Source of the DNA: Bradyrhizobium yuanmingense
GTDB lineage: Bacteria > Pseudomonadota > Alphaproteobacteria > Rhizobiales > Xanthobacteraceae
Reading direction: 5' to 3'
Assembly: GCF_029167105.1 (NCBI RefSeq)
Contig: NZ_JARFML010000002.1
Coordinates: 62,001 to 126,000, forward strand
DNA: 64,000 bases
Part shown: piece by piece, positions 1 through 7,903 of the stretch
Layout: every line of letters starts with the position of its first letter
Numbering within the stretch: the first letter of the stretch is position 1
Made by a program: the position numbers and the translations under genes
The notes under the pieces: model-generated
The model's database searches: none
Told to the model about the DNA's origin: nothing
Seen by the model: only the letters and a program-made list of their open reading frames with translations

Positions 1-388
1 CCAAGTGACCGAGGACCAAATCGGTCTCGACAAGAACAAGCGTCGCGACGTGCAGCGTCGACTGACGGCACTCGGCTTCGACACCAACCAGACCGGCGTA
101 TTCAACGACGAAACGCGCGCCGTGCTCAAGCGCTGGCAGACGGCGCGCGGCTACCCGTCGTCAGGCTATCTGAACAAGCATCAGCACAAGGCCCTGCTCT
201 CGGAAATCGTGGCTGCTCCGGCGACGGCGAGCGACGGCAGCCAGAAGCCGGCTCGGCGCGCCGCCACCGCCCCGGCTCAGAGCAGCGCGCCGGCTCCCCA
301 GCCGCGCAGCAATCCCGGCGATGCTGCCGGTGCGGCCTTCGTCGGCGGCGTCGTCGGCGGCATGATGGGCGGCATGTTCCGCCGCTGA
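1..388 (+). CDS. Peptidoglycan-binding-like protein, C-terminal part
   Basis: The reading frame is open from the window edge, so the true start lies upstream; a GTG at 5 is in frame but probably internal. The visible 127 residues begin with a peptidoglycan-binding-like helical repeat (about residues 10-65: RRLTALGFDTNQTGVF, ETRAVLKRWQ). An Ala/Pro-rich linker follows, then a Gly/Met-rich tail ending GGMMGGMFRR that could insert in or lie on a membrane. Such domains usually anchor envelope enzymes to murein. The catalytic part, if any, is outside the window. A strong terminator follows. Confidence 0.7.
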   Translation, partial: QVTEDQIGLDKNKRRDVQRRLTALGFDTNQTGVFNDETRAVLKRWQTARGYPSSGYLNKHQHKALLSEIVAAPATASDGSQKPARRAATAPAQSSAPAPQPRSNPGDAAGAAFVGGVVGGMMGGMFRR

Positions 389-411
389 GAGCGAGATGGA
401 TATCAGACGAG

Positions 412-439
412 AAAAGCCCGGCTCGCGCCGGGCTTTTTT
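412..439 (+). terminator. Rho-independent terminator
   Basis: An 11-bp perfect stem (412-422 with 427-437) has a TCGC loop, and its 3' arm runs into six T. It lies 24 bases after the stop of the upstream peptidoglycan-binding gene. Confidence 0.85.
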
Positions 440-464
440 AATGCGACGGTGGCGCCGCATACTC

Positions 465-553
465 CGTCATTGCGAGGAGCTCTTGCGAGGAAGCAATCCA
501 GGACTGTCACCGCGGAAAGATTCTGGATTGCTTCGCTACGCTCGCAATGACGA
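465..553. repeat. Palindromic intergenic repeat, 'CGTCATTGCGAG' family
   Basis: The element starts CGTCATTGCGAG and ends CTCGCAATGACG, with internal complementary blocks (GAAGCAATCCAG against CTGGATTGCTTC), so it can fold into one long hairpin. A second copy is split in two at 32234-32263 and 33471-33521. It sits between the terminator and a convergent antitoxin gene. Confidence 0.8.
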
Positions 554-559
554 GTTCTC

Positions 560-799
560 CTACTTCCCCGCAGCTTTCCGCAGCGCCTCGTTGATGCGAT
601 CCTGCCAGCCGGGACCGCCCTCCTGGAAGAACTCCAGCACGTCCTGATCGATGCGCAGCGTGACCTGCTCCTTGACGCCGGGAACAGCGTTCGGCTTGGG
701 TGGCGCCGCGGCGACCTTCGCTGTCACCTTCTTGAACGCCGCCTCGGCCTCGGTCCTGGCATCGCCCAACGTGCGCGGCCGCCTCGGTTGATCCGCCAT
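560..799 (-). CDS. BrnA-type antitoxin family protein
   Basis: This 79-residue protein has a basic N-terminus and a C-terminal segment VTLRIDQDVLEFFQEGGPGW followed by QDRINEALRKA. That pattern (beta strand, helix, GxGWQxRIN) is characteristic of the BrnA antitoxin family, which binds the operator of brnTA and neutralises the BrnT ribonuclease. No BrnT gene lies next to it: upstream is the repeat and downstream is cysK, whose stop is only 3 bases from the antitoxin start. Orphan BrnA-like proteins may act only as DNA-binding regulators. Confidence 0.7.
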   Translation of the reverse strand: MADQPRRPRTLGDARTEAEAAFKKVTAKVAAAPPKPNAVPGVKEQVTLRIDQDVLEFFQEGGPGWQDRINEALRKAAGK

Positions 800-802
800 G
801 TT

Positions 803-1780
803 CTAGATCCCCTCGAACAGAGCCGTCGAAAGATACCGCTCGGAGAAGGACGGCACGATCGCCAGGATGGTCTTCCCGGAAGCTTCCGGCCGCTTGCCGA
901 TCTCGAGTGCAGCGGCGATCGCGGCGCCGGATGAGATGCCGCCCGGAATGCCCTCATGCCGCGCCAGCGCGCGCGAGGTCTCGATCGCCGTGGTCGAGTT
1001 GATCTTCACGATCTCATCGATCACGGAGCGGTCGAGGATGTCAGGGACGAAGCCGGCACCGATACCTTGGATCTTGTGCGGAGTATGCTGTCCCCCCGAG
1101 AGCACCGGGCTCTCCTCCGGCTCGACCGCGACCACACGCAAGCCCGGCTTGCGCGGCTTGAGCACCTGGCCGACGCCGGTGATCGTGCCGCCGGTGCCGA
1201 CGCCGGCCACGAAGAAGTCGATGCTGCCGCCGGTGTCGTTCCAGATCTCCTCCGCGGTGGTGCGGCGGTGCACCTCCGGATTGGCGAGGTTCTTGAACTG
1301 CTGCGGCATCACCGAATTCGGCGTCGTCTTCAAGAGCTCCTCGGCGGCCGCGATCGCGCCCTTCATGCCCTGCGCCGCCGGCGTCAGCACCAGCTCGGCG
1401 CCGAGAAAGGCCAGCATCTTGCGTCGCTCGATCGACATCGATTCCGGCATCACCAGCTTGAGCCGGTAGCCGCGGGAGGCCGCCACGAAAGCGAGCGCAA
1501 TGCCGGTATTGCCGGAGGTCGGCTCGATCAGCACGGTGTCGGGCTTGACGATGCCCGCCTTCTCCATCGCGATGATCATGGCCGCGCCGATGCGGTCTTT
1601 GACGCTTGCGGCAGGATTGAAATATTCAAGTTTTGCCAAAATGGTCGCGTTCACGTCCTGCATGCCGGGCAGCCGGCGCAAGCGCACGATGGGCGTGTTG
1701 CCGAAGGCATCGACGATCGAGTCGTAAATCCGGCCGCGGCCGGGTTGGTGCGCTGCACCCGTGTTGGACGATGCGTCCAT
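803..1780 (-). CDS. cysK: Cysteine synthase A (O-acetylserine sulfhydrylase)
   Basis: Makes L-cysteine from O-acetylserine and sulfide, a PLP-dependent cytoplasmic reaction. The chosen start gives 325 residues and has GGAG six bases upstream; the open frame continues upstream without family similarity. The PLP lysine is in NPAASVKDR (Lys61), the phosphate/substrate loop PTSGNTG is at about 87-93, and a glycine-rich loop [10 protein letters not shown] binds the PLP phosphate. Length is normal for CysK. It ends close to the BrnA-like gene on the same strand, so the two may be co-transcribed. Confidence 0.93.
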   Translation of the reverse strand: MDASSNTGAAHQPGRGRIYDSIVDAFGNTPIVRLRRLPGMQDVNATILAKLEYFNPAASVKDRIGAAMIIAMEKAGIVKPDTVLIEPTSGNTGIALAFVAASRGYRLKLVMPESMSIERRKMLAFLGAELVLTPAAQGMKGAIAAAEELLKTTPNSVMPQQFKNLANPEVHRRTTAEEIWNDTGGSIDFFVAGVGTGGTITGVGQVLKPRKPGLRVVAVEPEESPVLSGGQHTPHKIQGIGAGFVPDILDRSVIDEIVKINSTTAIETSRALARHEGIPGGISSGAAIAAALEIGKRPEASGKTILAIVPSFSERYLSTALFEGI

Positions 1781-2002
1781 GATGAACTCCCTGTGGCGAC
1801 GATCTGCACGTCTGTCGCGGCCTTGCGCAGTTACGGACAGCTTGCGGCGACACGCAAGCGGCAATGCAGCACATGTTAAATACGCTGCATCGCAAAATCG
1901 CGTGAGCTTTAATTAGCAGAAAACCAACGCATTTGTGTTGCGACCTCGTCAACTGATTCTGCTTATGTTAGACTTAGGTCTCAAAGCAGGGAGGTCACCA
2001 CG

Positions 2003-2221
2003 ATGTCAGCGGTTGCTGAAGTGATGTCGACCGTAGCGCTAAGGCGTGATCCGCGCTGCAGCGAGTTGCCTACCTGTCCGGTCTGCGCCGACTCCATGGT
2101 CGCCGCCGAAGCTTCCGCTTACGTCTCGGACCACATGATCAGCTACCTCTGGACCTGCGACAATTGCGGGTATGGCTTCGTGACCAAGCACGCTGTGAAG
2201 CGGCGGATCGTGTGCAATTGA
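2003..2221 (+). CDS. Small Cys-rich (putative zinc-ribbon) protein
   Basis: A 72-residue hypothetical protein with a good ribosome site (GGGAGG, spacing 7). It carries CPVC (residues 26-29) and CDNC (52-55), spaced like a treble-clef or zinc-ribbon site. No catalytic residues can be named. It is divergent from cysK and convergent with tgt. Confidence 0.7.
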   Translation: MSAVAEVMSTVALRRDPRCSELPTCPVCADSMVAAEASAYVSDHMISYLWTCDNCGYGFVTKHAVKRRIVCN

Positions 2222-2235
2222 GGTTGCGCAATTGA

Positions 2236-3381
2236 TCAGCGCGGGGCGATATCACCCCCCGCCCAATCCTCGCGCGTCTTCTGATAGAACTCGTCGAACG
2301 TCCCGCGCGCGACCGCGTCCCTGATGCCCTGCATCAGGCACTGATAGTAGGCGACATTGATCTCGGACAGCAGCATCGCGCCCAGCGTCTCGCCCGCCTT
2401 GACGAGATGATGGAGATAGGCGCGCGCGCAGTTCCGCGTCGACGGCCATGAGCTCTCTTCATCGAGCGGCCGCGGATCGTCGGCATGGCGCGCGTTGCGC
2501 AAATTGACCTGGCCGTAGCGCGTGAAGGCGACGCCGTGCCGGCCGTTGCGGGTCGGCATCACGCAGTCGAACATGTCGATGCCGCGCTTCACCGCTTCGA
2601 GGATGTCGTCGGGCGTGCCGACGCCCATCAGATAGCGTGGCCGCTGCTTCGGCAGCAGCGGCGCGGTCTCGTCGATCATCGCCAGCATGACCGCCTGCGG
2701 TTCGCCGACGGCGAGCCCGCCGATCGCATAGCCGTGGAAGCCGATCTCGACCAGGCCCTGCGCGCTCGCATGGCGCAGCTCGGGCACGTCGCCGCCCTGC
2801 ACGATGCCGAACAGCATGTAGCCATCCGGGGCGCTCGCGAAGGCGCGCTTGCTTCTTTCGGCCCAGCGCAGCGACAATTGCATCGCGCGCTCGATGTCGG
2901 CGCGCTCGGCCGGAAGCCGCACGCATTCGTCCATCTGCATGGCAATGTCGGAGCCGAGCAAGCGCTGCACCTCGATCGAGCGCTCCGGCGACAGCTCGAC
3001 CTTGGCGCCGTCGATGTGCGAGCGGAACGTGACGGCGTGCTCGCTGACCTTGCGCAAATCCGCCAGCGACATCACCTGGAAGCCGCCGGAATCGGTCAAC
3101 ATCGGTCCGTTCCAGCCTGTGAACGTCTGCAAGCCGCCGAGCGCCGCGATCCGCTCGGCGCTTGGACGCAGCATCAGATGGTAGGTGTTGCCGAGCACGA
3201 TGTCGGCGCCGGCATCGCGCACCTCGCGCCAGTGCATGCCCTTCATGGCACCGGCGGTGCCGACCGGCATGAAGGCCGGGGTCCGCACCACGCCATGCGG
3301 GGTGGTCAGCCGCCCGGTGCGCGCGGCCCCGTCGGTGGCGAGCAACTCAAAGTGATTGGGAAGGTCATTGTCGGGATTCAT
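2236..3381 (-). CDS. tgt: tRNA-guanine transglycosylase (queuosine synthesis), zinc site lost
   Basis: Exchanges guanine-34 for preQ1 in tRNAs with a GUN anticodon. The start [14 protein letters not shown] gives 381 residues; the longer upstream frame has no family similarity. The general-base Asp is in [11 protein letters not shown] and the nucleophile Asp in [13 protein letters not shown]. The usual zinc ligands CxCxxC...H are all absent: the region reads [20 protein letters not shown], and the later HN(L) motif reads IN(V). The gene is a complete, well-conserved frame, so it is probably functional with a zinc-free C-terminal lobe. queA, the next step of the pathway, lies 4.5 kb away. Confidence 0.93.
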   Translation of the reverse strand: MNPDNDLPNHFELLATDGAARTGRLTTPHGVVRTPAFMPVGTAGAMKGMHWREVRDAGADIVLGNTYHLMLRPSAERIAALGGLQTFTGWNGPMLTDSGGFQVMSLADLRKVSEHAVTFRSHIDGAKVELSPERSIEVQRLLGSDIAMQMDECVRLPAERADIERAMQLSLRWAERSKRAFASAPDGYMLFGIVQGGDVPELRHASAQGLVEIGFHGYAIGGLAVGEPQAVMLAMIDETAPLLPKQRPRYLMGVGTPDDILEAVKRGIDMFDCVMPTRNGRHGVAFTRYGQVNLRNARHADDPRPLDEESSWPSTRNCARAYLHHLVKAGETLGAMLLSEINVAYYQCLMQGIRDAVARGTFDEFYQKTREDWAGGDIAPR

Positions 3382-3490
3382 GGCGGTGCTTATTGCGTGT
3401 CGGAGCAGGCTGATCAACCCGCCGACCGCGCCCGGGCCGGTTTGTGCATCAGACTGGGACACCGACCGACACAAGGATTGATGCGCGCCC

Positions 3491-3520
3491 TTGCCAAACG
3501 AAACGATACAGTGTAGTTTT
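3491..3520 (+). promoter_or_regulatory. Promoter with overlapping dyad operator, site 1 (patatin gene)
   Basis: A -35 TTGCCA (3491-3496), a 17-base spacer and a -10 TAGTTT (3514-3519) point to the patatin-like gene at 3571. The imperfect dyad AAACGATACAGTGTAGTTT (3501-3519) fills the spacer and the -10. Sixteen of 19 bases match site 2 at 5724-5742, on the far side of the TetR gene. Confidence 0.6.
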
Positions 3521-3570
3521 GTCCTTGGGGGCTGGACGAGATGCCGCGGCGAACTTGCCGGCGGCGGTAG

Positions 3571-4779
3571 ATGCGTGATCGCCAGCCACCGACAATGCCG
3601 TACCCTTCGTGTTCGACCGACGCATCCGTCTCCTCGCGTGACCGGATCAGGCAGACTGGCGTCAGCCTGATCCGATTGGTGGTCCTGATCTGCAGCCTGG
3701 CGCTCGGCGCCTGCACCTCCCTGCCCCGCACGCCCTACACGGCCGCCGAAGCCAGCGCCTCGCGCGTGCTGGATATCGATGGGCTCAGGCGCTACGCCGA
3801 CGAGCCGGTCACCAAGTTCAGCTTCGAGAAGGACAACAACACTGCGACGAGAACCTATTTGGCGCTCTCCGGCGGCGGCGCTGACGGCGCCTATGGCGTC
3901 GGCGTGCTCAACGGCTGGAGCGCAGCGAGAACGCGCCCCAGCTTCTCGGTCGTCTCGGGCGTCAGCACCGGCGGCCTGATCGCGCCGTTCGCGTTTCTCG
4001 GACCGCAATATGACGACACGCTGAAGGAGGTCTACACCAGCGGCATCGCGGAGAGCCTCCTGAACGACCCCAGCATCATGCGCGTGCTATTCGGATCCGG
4101 CCTGTTCGGCAACACCAGGCTGCGCGAGCTCGTCGCTCGCTATGTCGGGCCCGAGATCATGGCGCAGGTCGCGCGCGAGCATGCCAAGGGCCGCAGGCTG
4201 CTCGTGGTGACGACCGACCTCGACACGCAGCGCACCGCGATCTGGGACATGGGCAGGATTGCCACGGTCGGAACGCCCGAGGCGCTCAAGCTGTTTCGCG
4301 ACGTGATGGCGGCCTCCGCCAGCATTCCCCTGGTGTTTCCGCCCATCATGATCGATGCCGAAGGCGGGGGCCGCAAGTTTCAGGAGATGCATGTCGATGG
4401 CGGCGTGACCGCGCCGGTGCTGACCTTGCCCGAAGCTCTGCTGTTCCAGAGCGGCCGTCTGCCCGGCGATGCGAAGATGGACATCTACATCCTCGTCAAC
4501 AAGAAGATCGAACGCAACTTCGAGCTCGTCTCCAACGGCACCATCGACGTCGCCTCGCGCAGCCTGTCGGCGATCACCCAATCGCAGACGCGCTCGATCA
4601 TCTTCTCGACCTACGATTTCGCTAAGCGTAACCGGCTGGGCTTCCATCTCTCCTACATCGCGCGCGACTATCCCGCCCCGCCGTCGGAAGGGTTCGATAC
4701 CGGCTATATGCGGGCGCTGTATCAGTACGGATACGAGAAGGCTGCATTCGGCCAGGCCTGGACCTCGACGCTGCCGTGA
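3571..4779 (+). CDS. Patatin-like phospholipase lipoprotein
   Basis: A Ser-Asp dyad lipid acyl hydrolase. After a hydrophobic signal with lipobox LALGAC (around residue 48), the mature protein has the oxyanion motif [10 protein letters not shown], the nucleophile elbow GVSTG and the catalytic aspartate in MHVDGGV. It is therefore predicted to be a secreted, lipid-anchored phospholipase. The start is uncertain: an ATG at 3595 would give a shorter signal region. It is preceded by the site 1 promoter/operator and followed by a TetR gene on the same strand, which suggests local control. Confidence 0.85.
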   Translation: MRDRQPPTMPYPSCSTDASVSSRDRIRQTGVSLIRLVVLICSLALGACTSLPRTPYTAAEASASRVLDIDGLRRYADEPVTKFSFEKDNNTATRTYLALSGGGADGAYGVGVLNGWSAARTRPSFSVVSGVSTGGLIAPFAFLGPQYDDTLKEVYTSGIAESLLNDPSIMRVLFGSGLFGNTRLRELVARYVGPEIMAQVAREHAKGRRLLVVTTDLDTQRTAIWDMGRIATVGTPEALKLFRDVMAASASIPLVFPPIMIDAEGGGRKFQEMHVDGGVTAPVLTLPEALLFQSGRLPGDAKMDIYILVNKKIERNFELVSNGTIDVASRSLSAITQSQTRSIIFSTYDFAKRNRLGFHLSYIARDYPAPPSEGFDTGYMRALYQYGYEKAAFGQAWTSTLP

Positions 4780-4878
4780 TCCCTCGCGACGGAACGAGGC
4801 AATACCGAAACCGTTGACGATATGGCCAATTCGGCCAGATTCGCGATGACGCCTCCGCTCCTGCGCGATATAGAGCGA

Positions 4879-5661
4879 ATGACCGATATCACGACCGCGC
4901 AGGAATCATTGGGCATGGGATTGACTGCGACCAGGACAAGACCGGCAGCGCCACGGCGCGAGGTGCCGAAATCCCGCGGTGGCCGGCCGACGAAGACCGC
5001 TGCGATCGAGCGCGATCTGCGGCTGATCGAGGTCGCCACCCGCCTGTTCCTTGATCGCGGCTTCGATGCGACCTCGCTCGATGCGGTCGCGGAAGCTGCG
5101 CGGGTCAGCAAGCCCACCGTCTATTCCCGCTATGGCGACAAGCGCGGCCTGTTCGCGGCCGTGCTGAGGCGCGAGATCGAGCGCTGGCTTGCGCCGCTGT
5201 CGGCGGCGGCGGAGACGCAGCTCTCCAGCGCCTCGAACATCCCGGTCGAGCAGCGGCTGGTCGAGATCGGACGCGAGATGCTGACCTTCACCTGCGGCCC
5301 GGATGCTGTCGCCTTCAGCCGCATGATGACGGCGCAGGCCATCAACTTCCCCGACGTCGCCAAGCTCGGCAAGGAGGAAGGCTGGCTCAAGGCCGTCGCC
5401 ACCACGGCTCGCTTCTTCGACCATCTGGTGGCGCAAGGTGCGCTCGATGTCGACGACACCACCATCGCAGCCGAGGTGTTCCTCGACGTCGTCGTCGGTC
5501 ACACCCACCGCATGGCGACGTTCGGAACGGCGCTGGAGCCGAAGGCCGCGGAAAAGCGCATGCGTGCGGCGATCAAACTGTTCCTCGCCGGCGCGCTGGG
5601 GCCTGCCGACCGCGTCCAGGACACCTCGAAACTCGCGCCACGGCGCCGCTCCTCCCGCTGA
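4879..5661 (+). CDS. TetR/AcrR family transcriptional regulator
   Basis: The N-terminal helix-turn-helix (IEVATRLFLDRGFDATSLDA, then VSKPTVYSRYGDK) is a classic TetR DNA-binding domain. The C-terminal half resembles the AefR-like ligand-binding domain (FSRMMTAQAINFPDV). Possible starts are 4822, 4846, 4879 and 4915; the last has AGGAA nine bases before it. The gene lies between two copies of the same dyad operator (3501-3519 and 5724-5742), so it is the obvious candidate to bind them and repress the patatin and PepSY genes. This is an inference from position and symmetry. Confidence 0.88.
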   Translation: MTDITTAQESLGMGLTATRTRPAAPRREVPKSRGGRPTKTAAIERDLRLIEVATRLFLDRGFDATSLDAVAEAARVSKPTVYSRYGDKRGLFAAVLRREIERWLAPLSAAAETQLSSASNIPVEQRLVEIGREMLTFTCGPDAVAFSRMMTAQAINFPDVAKLGKEEGWLKAVATTARFFDHLVAQGALDVDDTTIAAEVFLDVVVGHTHRMATFGTALEPKAAEKRMRAAIKLFLAGALGPADRVQDTSKLAPRRRSSR

Positions 5662-5711
5662 CAATTCCGTGAGCTTGCCTGCTTTCCCCAGGGGGCGACG
5701 ATGCGGCGTCA

Positions 5712-5742
5712 TTGACCGAAATAAAACGATACGGTATGGTTT
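5712..5742 (+). promoter_or_regulatory. Promoter with overlapping dyad operator, site 2 (PepSY gene)
   Basis: A -35 TTGACC (5712-5717), an exact 17-base spacer and a -10 TATGGT (5735-5740). The 19-bp dyad AAACGATACGGTATGGTTT (5724-5742) has arms that match at 8 of 9 positions and covers the spacer and -10, the position expected of a repressor site. It has the same architecture as site 1. Confidence 0.7.
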
Positions 5743-5914
5743 CATTACAGTCGGTTCGGGCCGCTTTTTTCACCAGCCCCAAAGAGGTCCGGACCCGCTT
5801 CGATCGCCGCGACGGGTACAGCCCTGCCACGGCGCTCCGCGGCCGGCCGATGCCCAAGGCCGGCCGCGAATTCTTTACGATCATCCGGCACACTCGCTGG
5901 CCGAGGGTTCGAGC

Positions 5915-6517
5915 ATGACGACTGCCAAACGATGGACCTTGCACCTGCTTGCGATCGCATTGCCCGCGCTGCTCATCGCCGCACCGGTACAGGCTGTCGT
6001 GACCGCGAGCACGCCGACCGCGCTTCACAGCGACACAGAAGGTGATGCCGAAGCGGACCGCCAGGCAGTCAGCCGCGAAATAGAGCGATTCCGCAGCTCC
6101 TCGATCACGATCAGTCAGGCCATGGCGATTGCCGAAGCCCGCCATGCCGGCGCCACCACCGCCGATGTGAGCTTCGACGGCGGCTCGAGCGTGCCGGTCT
6201 ACCGGGTGAAGACCCTGCACAACGACCGGATCTGGCGCCACACCATCAATGCTTCGACCGGCGAACTGGTCGGCGGGGAAGCCGCCCTACCCCTCGCCGA
6301 GCTCGACCGCGAGGACCGCAGCAACCTCGCAGCTTTGGGTGCGATCAGGCACCGCCTCTCCGACGCCGTGCGCGTCGCCGAGCGTGCCGCCGCGGGCAAG
6401 GCCATCAGCGGCGGGCTGGTCCGTGAACGCGGCCGGCTGAACTTCTCGATCGTCGTCGTCAGCGGCGACGACCTCAAGGAGGTCACCCTGGAGCCGCCGG
6501 GCGCCAAGAGAAAATAG
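5915..6517 (+). CDS. PepSY domain protein, exported
   Basis: A 200-residue protein with a cleavable signal peptide (ALPALLIAAPVQA). The PepSY-like segment at about 65-115 (SQAMAIAEARHAGATTADVSF, then TINASTGELVG) and a second alpha/beta half (DAVRVAERAAAGKAISG) are typical of periplasmic PepSY proteins, whose role is thought to be inhibitory or binding. Its untranslated leader of about 165 bases starts at the site 2 promoter, so it may belong to the TetR regulon. Confidence 0.8.
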   Translation: MTTAKRWTLHLLAIALPALLIAAPVQAVVTASTPTALHSDTEGDAEADRQAVSREIERFRSSSITISQAMAIAEARHAGATTADVSFDGGSSVPVYRVKTLHNDRIWRHTINASTGELVGGEAALPLAELDREDRSNLAALGAIRHRLSDAVRVAERAAAGKAISGGLVRERGRLNFSIVVVSGDDLKEVTLEPPGAKRK

Positions 6518-6570
6518 CGGGTGCCAAATAGCGGCAGTCTGCCCCCGGCATCGGCCGGGCCGAAAAGCCA

Positions 6571-6599
6571 TTGACGGCCGCAAAACTCTCCCGCATAAG
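6571..6599 (+). promoter_or_regulatory. Putative promoter of the asd leader
   Basis: A -35 TTGACG (6571-6576), a 17-base spacer and a weak -10 CATAAG (6594-6599). Transcription would begin at about 6605-6608, almost exactly at the leader-peptide ATG (6608), so the leader mRNA would be close to leaderless. Confidence 0.5.
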
Positions 6600-6607
6600 T
6601 CGCCGCC

Positions 6608-6679
6608 ATGTTCACGACCACCAAACGCACGACCAAAACCACCACGGCCGAAGGGGCCCGGGGAGGCGTGCGCGCGTAA
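6608..6679 (+). CDS. Threonine-rich leader peptide of asd
   Basis: A 23-residue frame opens FTTTKRTTKTTT: eight of its first 13 residues are threonine. It has no Shine-Dalgarno site, but the predicted transcription start falls at its ATG. Between it and asd is an intrinsic terminator. A ribosome stalled on the Thr codons (6614-6646) would leave CGGGG (6659-6663) free to pair with CCCCG (6714-6718) in the terminator's 5' arm. A ribosome reaching the stop would cover it. This is the layout of a translation-coupled attenuator. It is inferred from sequence only. Confidence 0.6.
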   Translation: MFTTTKRTTKTTTAEGARGGVRA

Positions 6680-6710
6680 GTCGTCGACTTAAACGCATCA
6701 GCTCTACGGC

Positions 6711-6742
6711 AAGCCCCGCCCTCGATGGTCCGGGGCTTTTTT
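6711..6742 (+). terminator. asd: Intrinsic terminator upstream of asd (attenuator)
   Basis: An 8-bp stem AAGCCCCG (6711-6718) / CGGGGCTT (6731-6738), extended by a run of T. It lies 34 bases before the asd start, where a simple end-of-gene terminator would serve only the upstream leader. It is therefore read as the attenuator terminator. Confidence 0.75.
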
Positions 6743-6775
6743 GTTGTCTAAATTCTCAATGCAACGGAGGACAAA

Positions 6776-7801
6776 GTGAGTAACGATCCCGTCGTCGCGA
6801 TTGTCGGCGTCACCGGTGCGGTGGGCGCCGAATTCATCGCCACCATGGACAAGCGCGGCTTTCGCGTCGGCAAGCTCAAGGCACTGGCGAGCGCCCGCTC
6901 GGCCGGCAAGACGGTGTCGTTCCGCGGGCAGAGCGTGGCCATCGAGGAGTTGACCGAGCGCTCCTTCGACGGCGTCGACATCGCCCTTTTCTCCGCCGGC
7001 GGCAGCATCTCCAAGAAGTTCGCCCCCATCGCGGTCAAGGCGGGTGCCGTCGTGGTCGACAACTCCTCGGCCTTCCGCATGGATCCGAACGTGCCGCTGG
7101 TGATCCCCGAGATCAACGCGAGCCGCATCCGCGACCACAAGGGCATCATTGCGAACCCGAACTGCGCCGCGATCACCGCGCTGGTGCCGCTGTGGCCGAT
7201 CCACCAGAAGAACCGCATCAAGCGCGTGATCATCTCGACCTATCAGGCGGCCAGCGGCGCCGGCGCCGCCGCGATGGAGGAGCTGGTGAAGTCCACCCGC
7301 GCCAACCTCAACGGGCAGGTCCATACGCCCAAGGTGATGCCGCACCCCTACGCCTTCAACCTGTTCAACCACAACACCGCCATCGACCCCGAGACCGGCT
7401 ACAACGACGAAGAGACCAAGGTCATCAAGGAGACCCGCAAGATCTTCGAAGACGACAGCATCGCCGTCGGCGTCACCTGCGTGCGCGTGCCGGTGCTGCG
7501 CGCCCATTGCGAAGCCATCACCTTCGAATGCGAGAAGCCGATCAGCGAGGACCAGGTCCGTGCCATCATGGCGCAGGCGCCCGGCGTCAAGGTGGTCGAC
7601 GACCGCGCCAAGAACTACTTCCCGATGCCGATCGACGCCTCGGGCCAGGACGACGTCCTGGTCGGCCGCATCCGCAAGGATCTCAGCGATCCCACCGGCC
7701 ATTCGATCTCGATGTTCGTGGCGGCGGATCAGTTGCTCAAGGGCGCGGCGCTGAATGCGGTGCAGATCGCGGAGCTGTTGCCGCAGCGGGTGATGGCGTA
7801 A
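6776..7801 (+). CDS. asd: Aspartate-semialdehyde dehydrogenase
   Basis: Reduces aspartyl phosphate to aspartate semialdehyde with NADPH, feeding threonine, methionine, lysine and diaminopimelate. It starts at GTG with GGAGG five bases upstream; 341 residues is normal. The NADP loop GVTGAVG is at 11-17, and the active-site cysteine is in NPNCAAI (Cys130). The mRNA leader contains a Thr-rich peptide and an intrinsic terminator, so expression is probably tuned to charged tRNA-Thr. Confidence 0.95.
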   Translation: MSNDPVVAIVGVTGAVGAEFIATMDKRGFRVGKLKALASARSAGKTVSFRGQSVAIEELTERSFDGVDIALFSAGGSISKKFAPIAVKAGAVVVDNSSAFRMDPNVPLVIPEINASRIRDHKGIIANPNCAAITALVPLWPIHQKNRIKRVIISTYQAASGAGAAAMEELVKSTRANLNGQVHTPKVMPHPYAFNLFNHNTAIDPETGYNDEETKVIKETRKIFEDDSIAVGVTCVRVPVLRAHCEAITFECEKPISEDQVRAIMAQAPGVKVVDDRAKNYFPMPIDASGQDDVLVGRIRKDLSDPTGHSISMFVAADQLLKGAALNAVQIAELLPQRVMA

Positions 7802-7811
7802 CGAAGGTTGC

Positions 7812-7903
7812 GTAGGGTGGATTAGCCGAAGGCGTAATCCACCTCTTGTGCTTCCGCGGAGACGAGCAGTGGTGGGTTACGCCTTGCGGCTAACCCACCC
7901 TAC
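7812..7903. repeat. Palindromic repeat, 'GTAGGGTGGATTA' family
   Basis: The inverted arms GTAGGGTGGATTAGCCG... and ...CGGCTAACCCACCCTAC (about 32 bases each) enclose a short spacer. The element separates the convergent asd and queA genes and contains the queA stop codon at 7900-7902. A short relative (GGCGGATTA...TAATCCGCC) is at 26711-26740. Confidence 0.8.

Noticed and set aside
5736..5918. A short plus-strand frame at the site 2 promoter as a leader peptide
   Set aside because: Its start lies within the -10 region, upstream of the predicted transcription start, and it has no skewed amino-acid content.
6543..6558. Hairpin after the PepSY gene as a terminator
   Set aside because: A short CCCGGC/GCCGGG stem without T-run; too weak to call.
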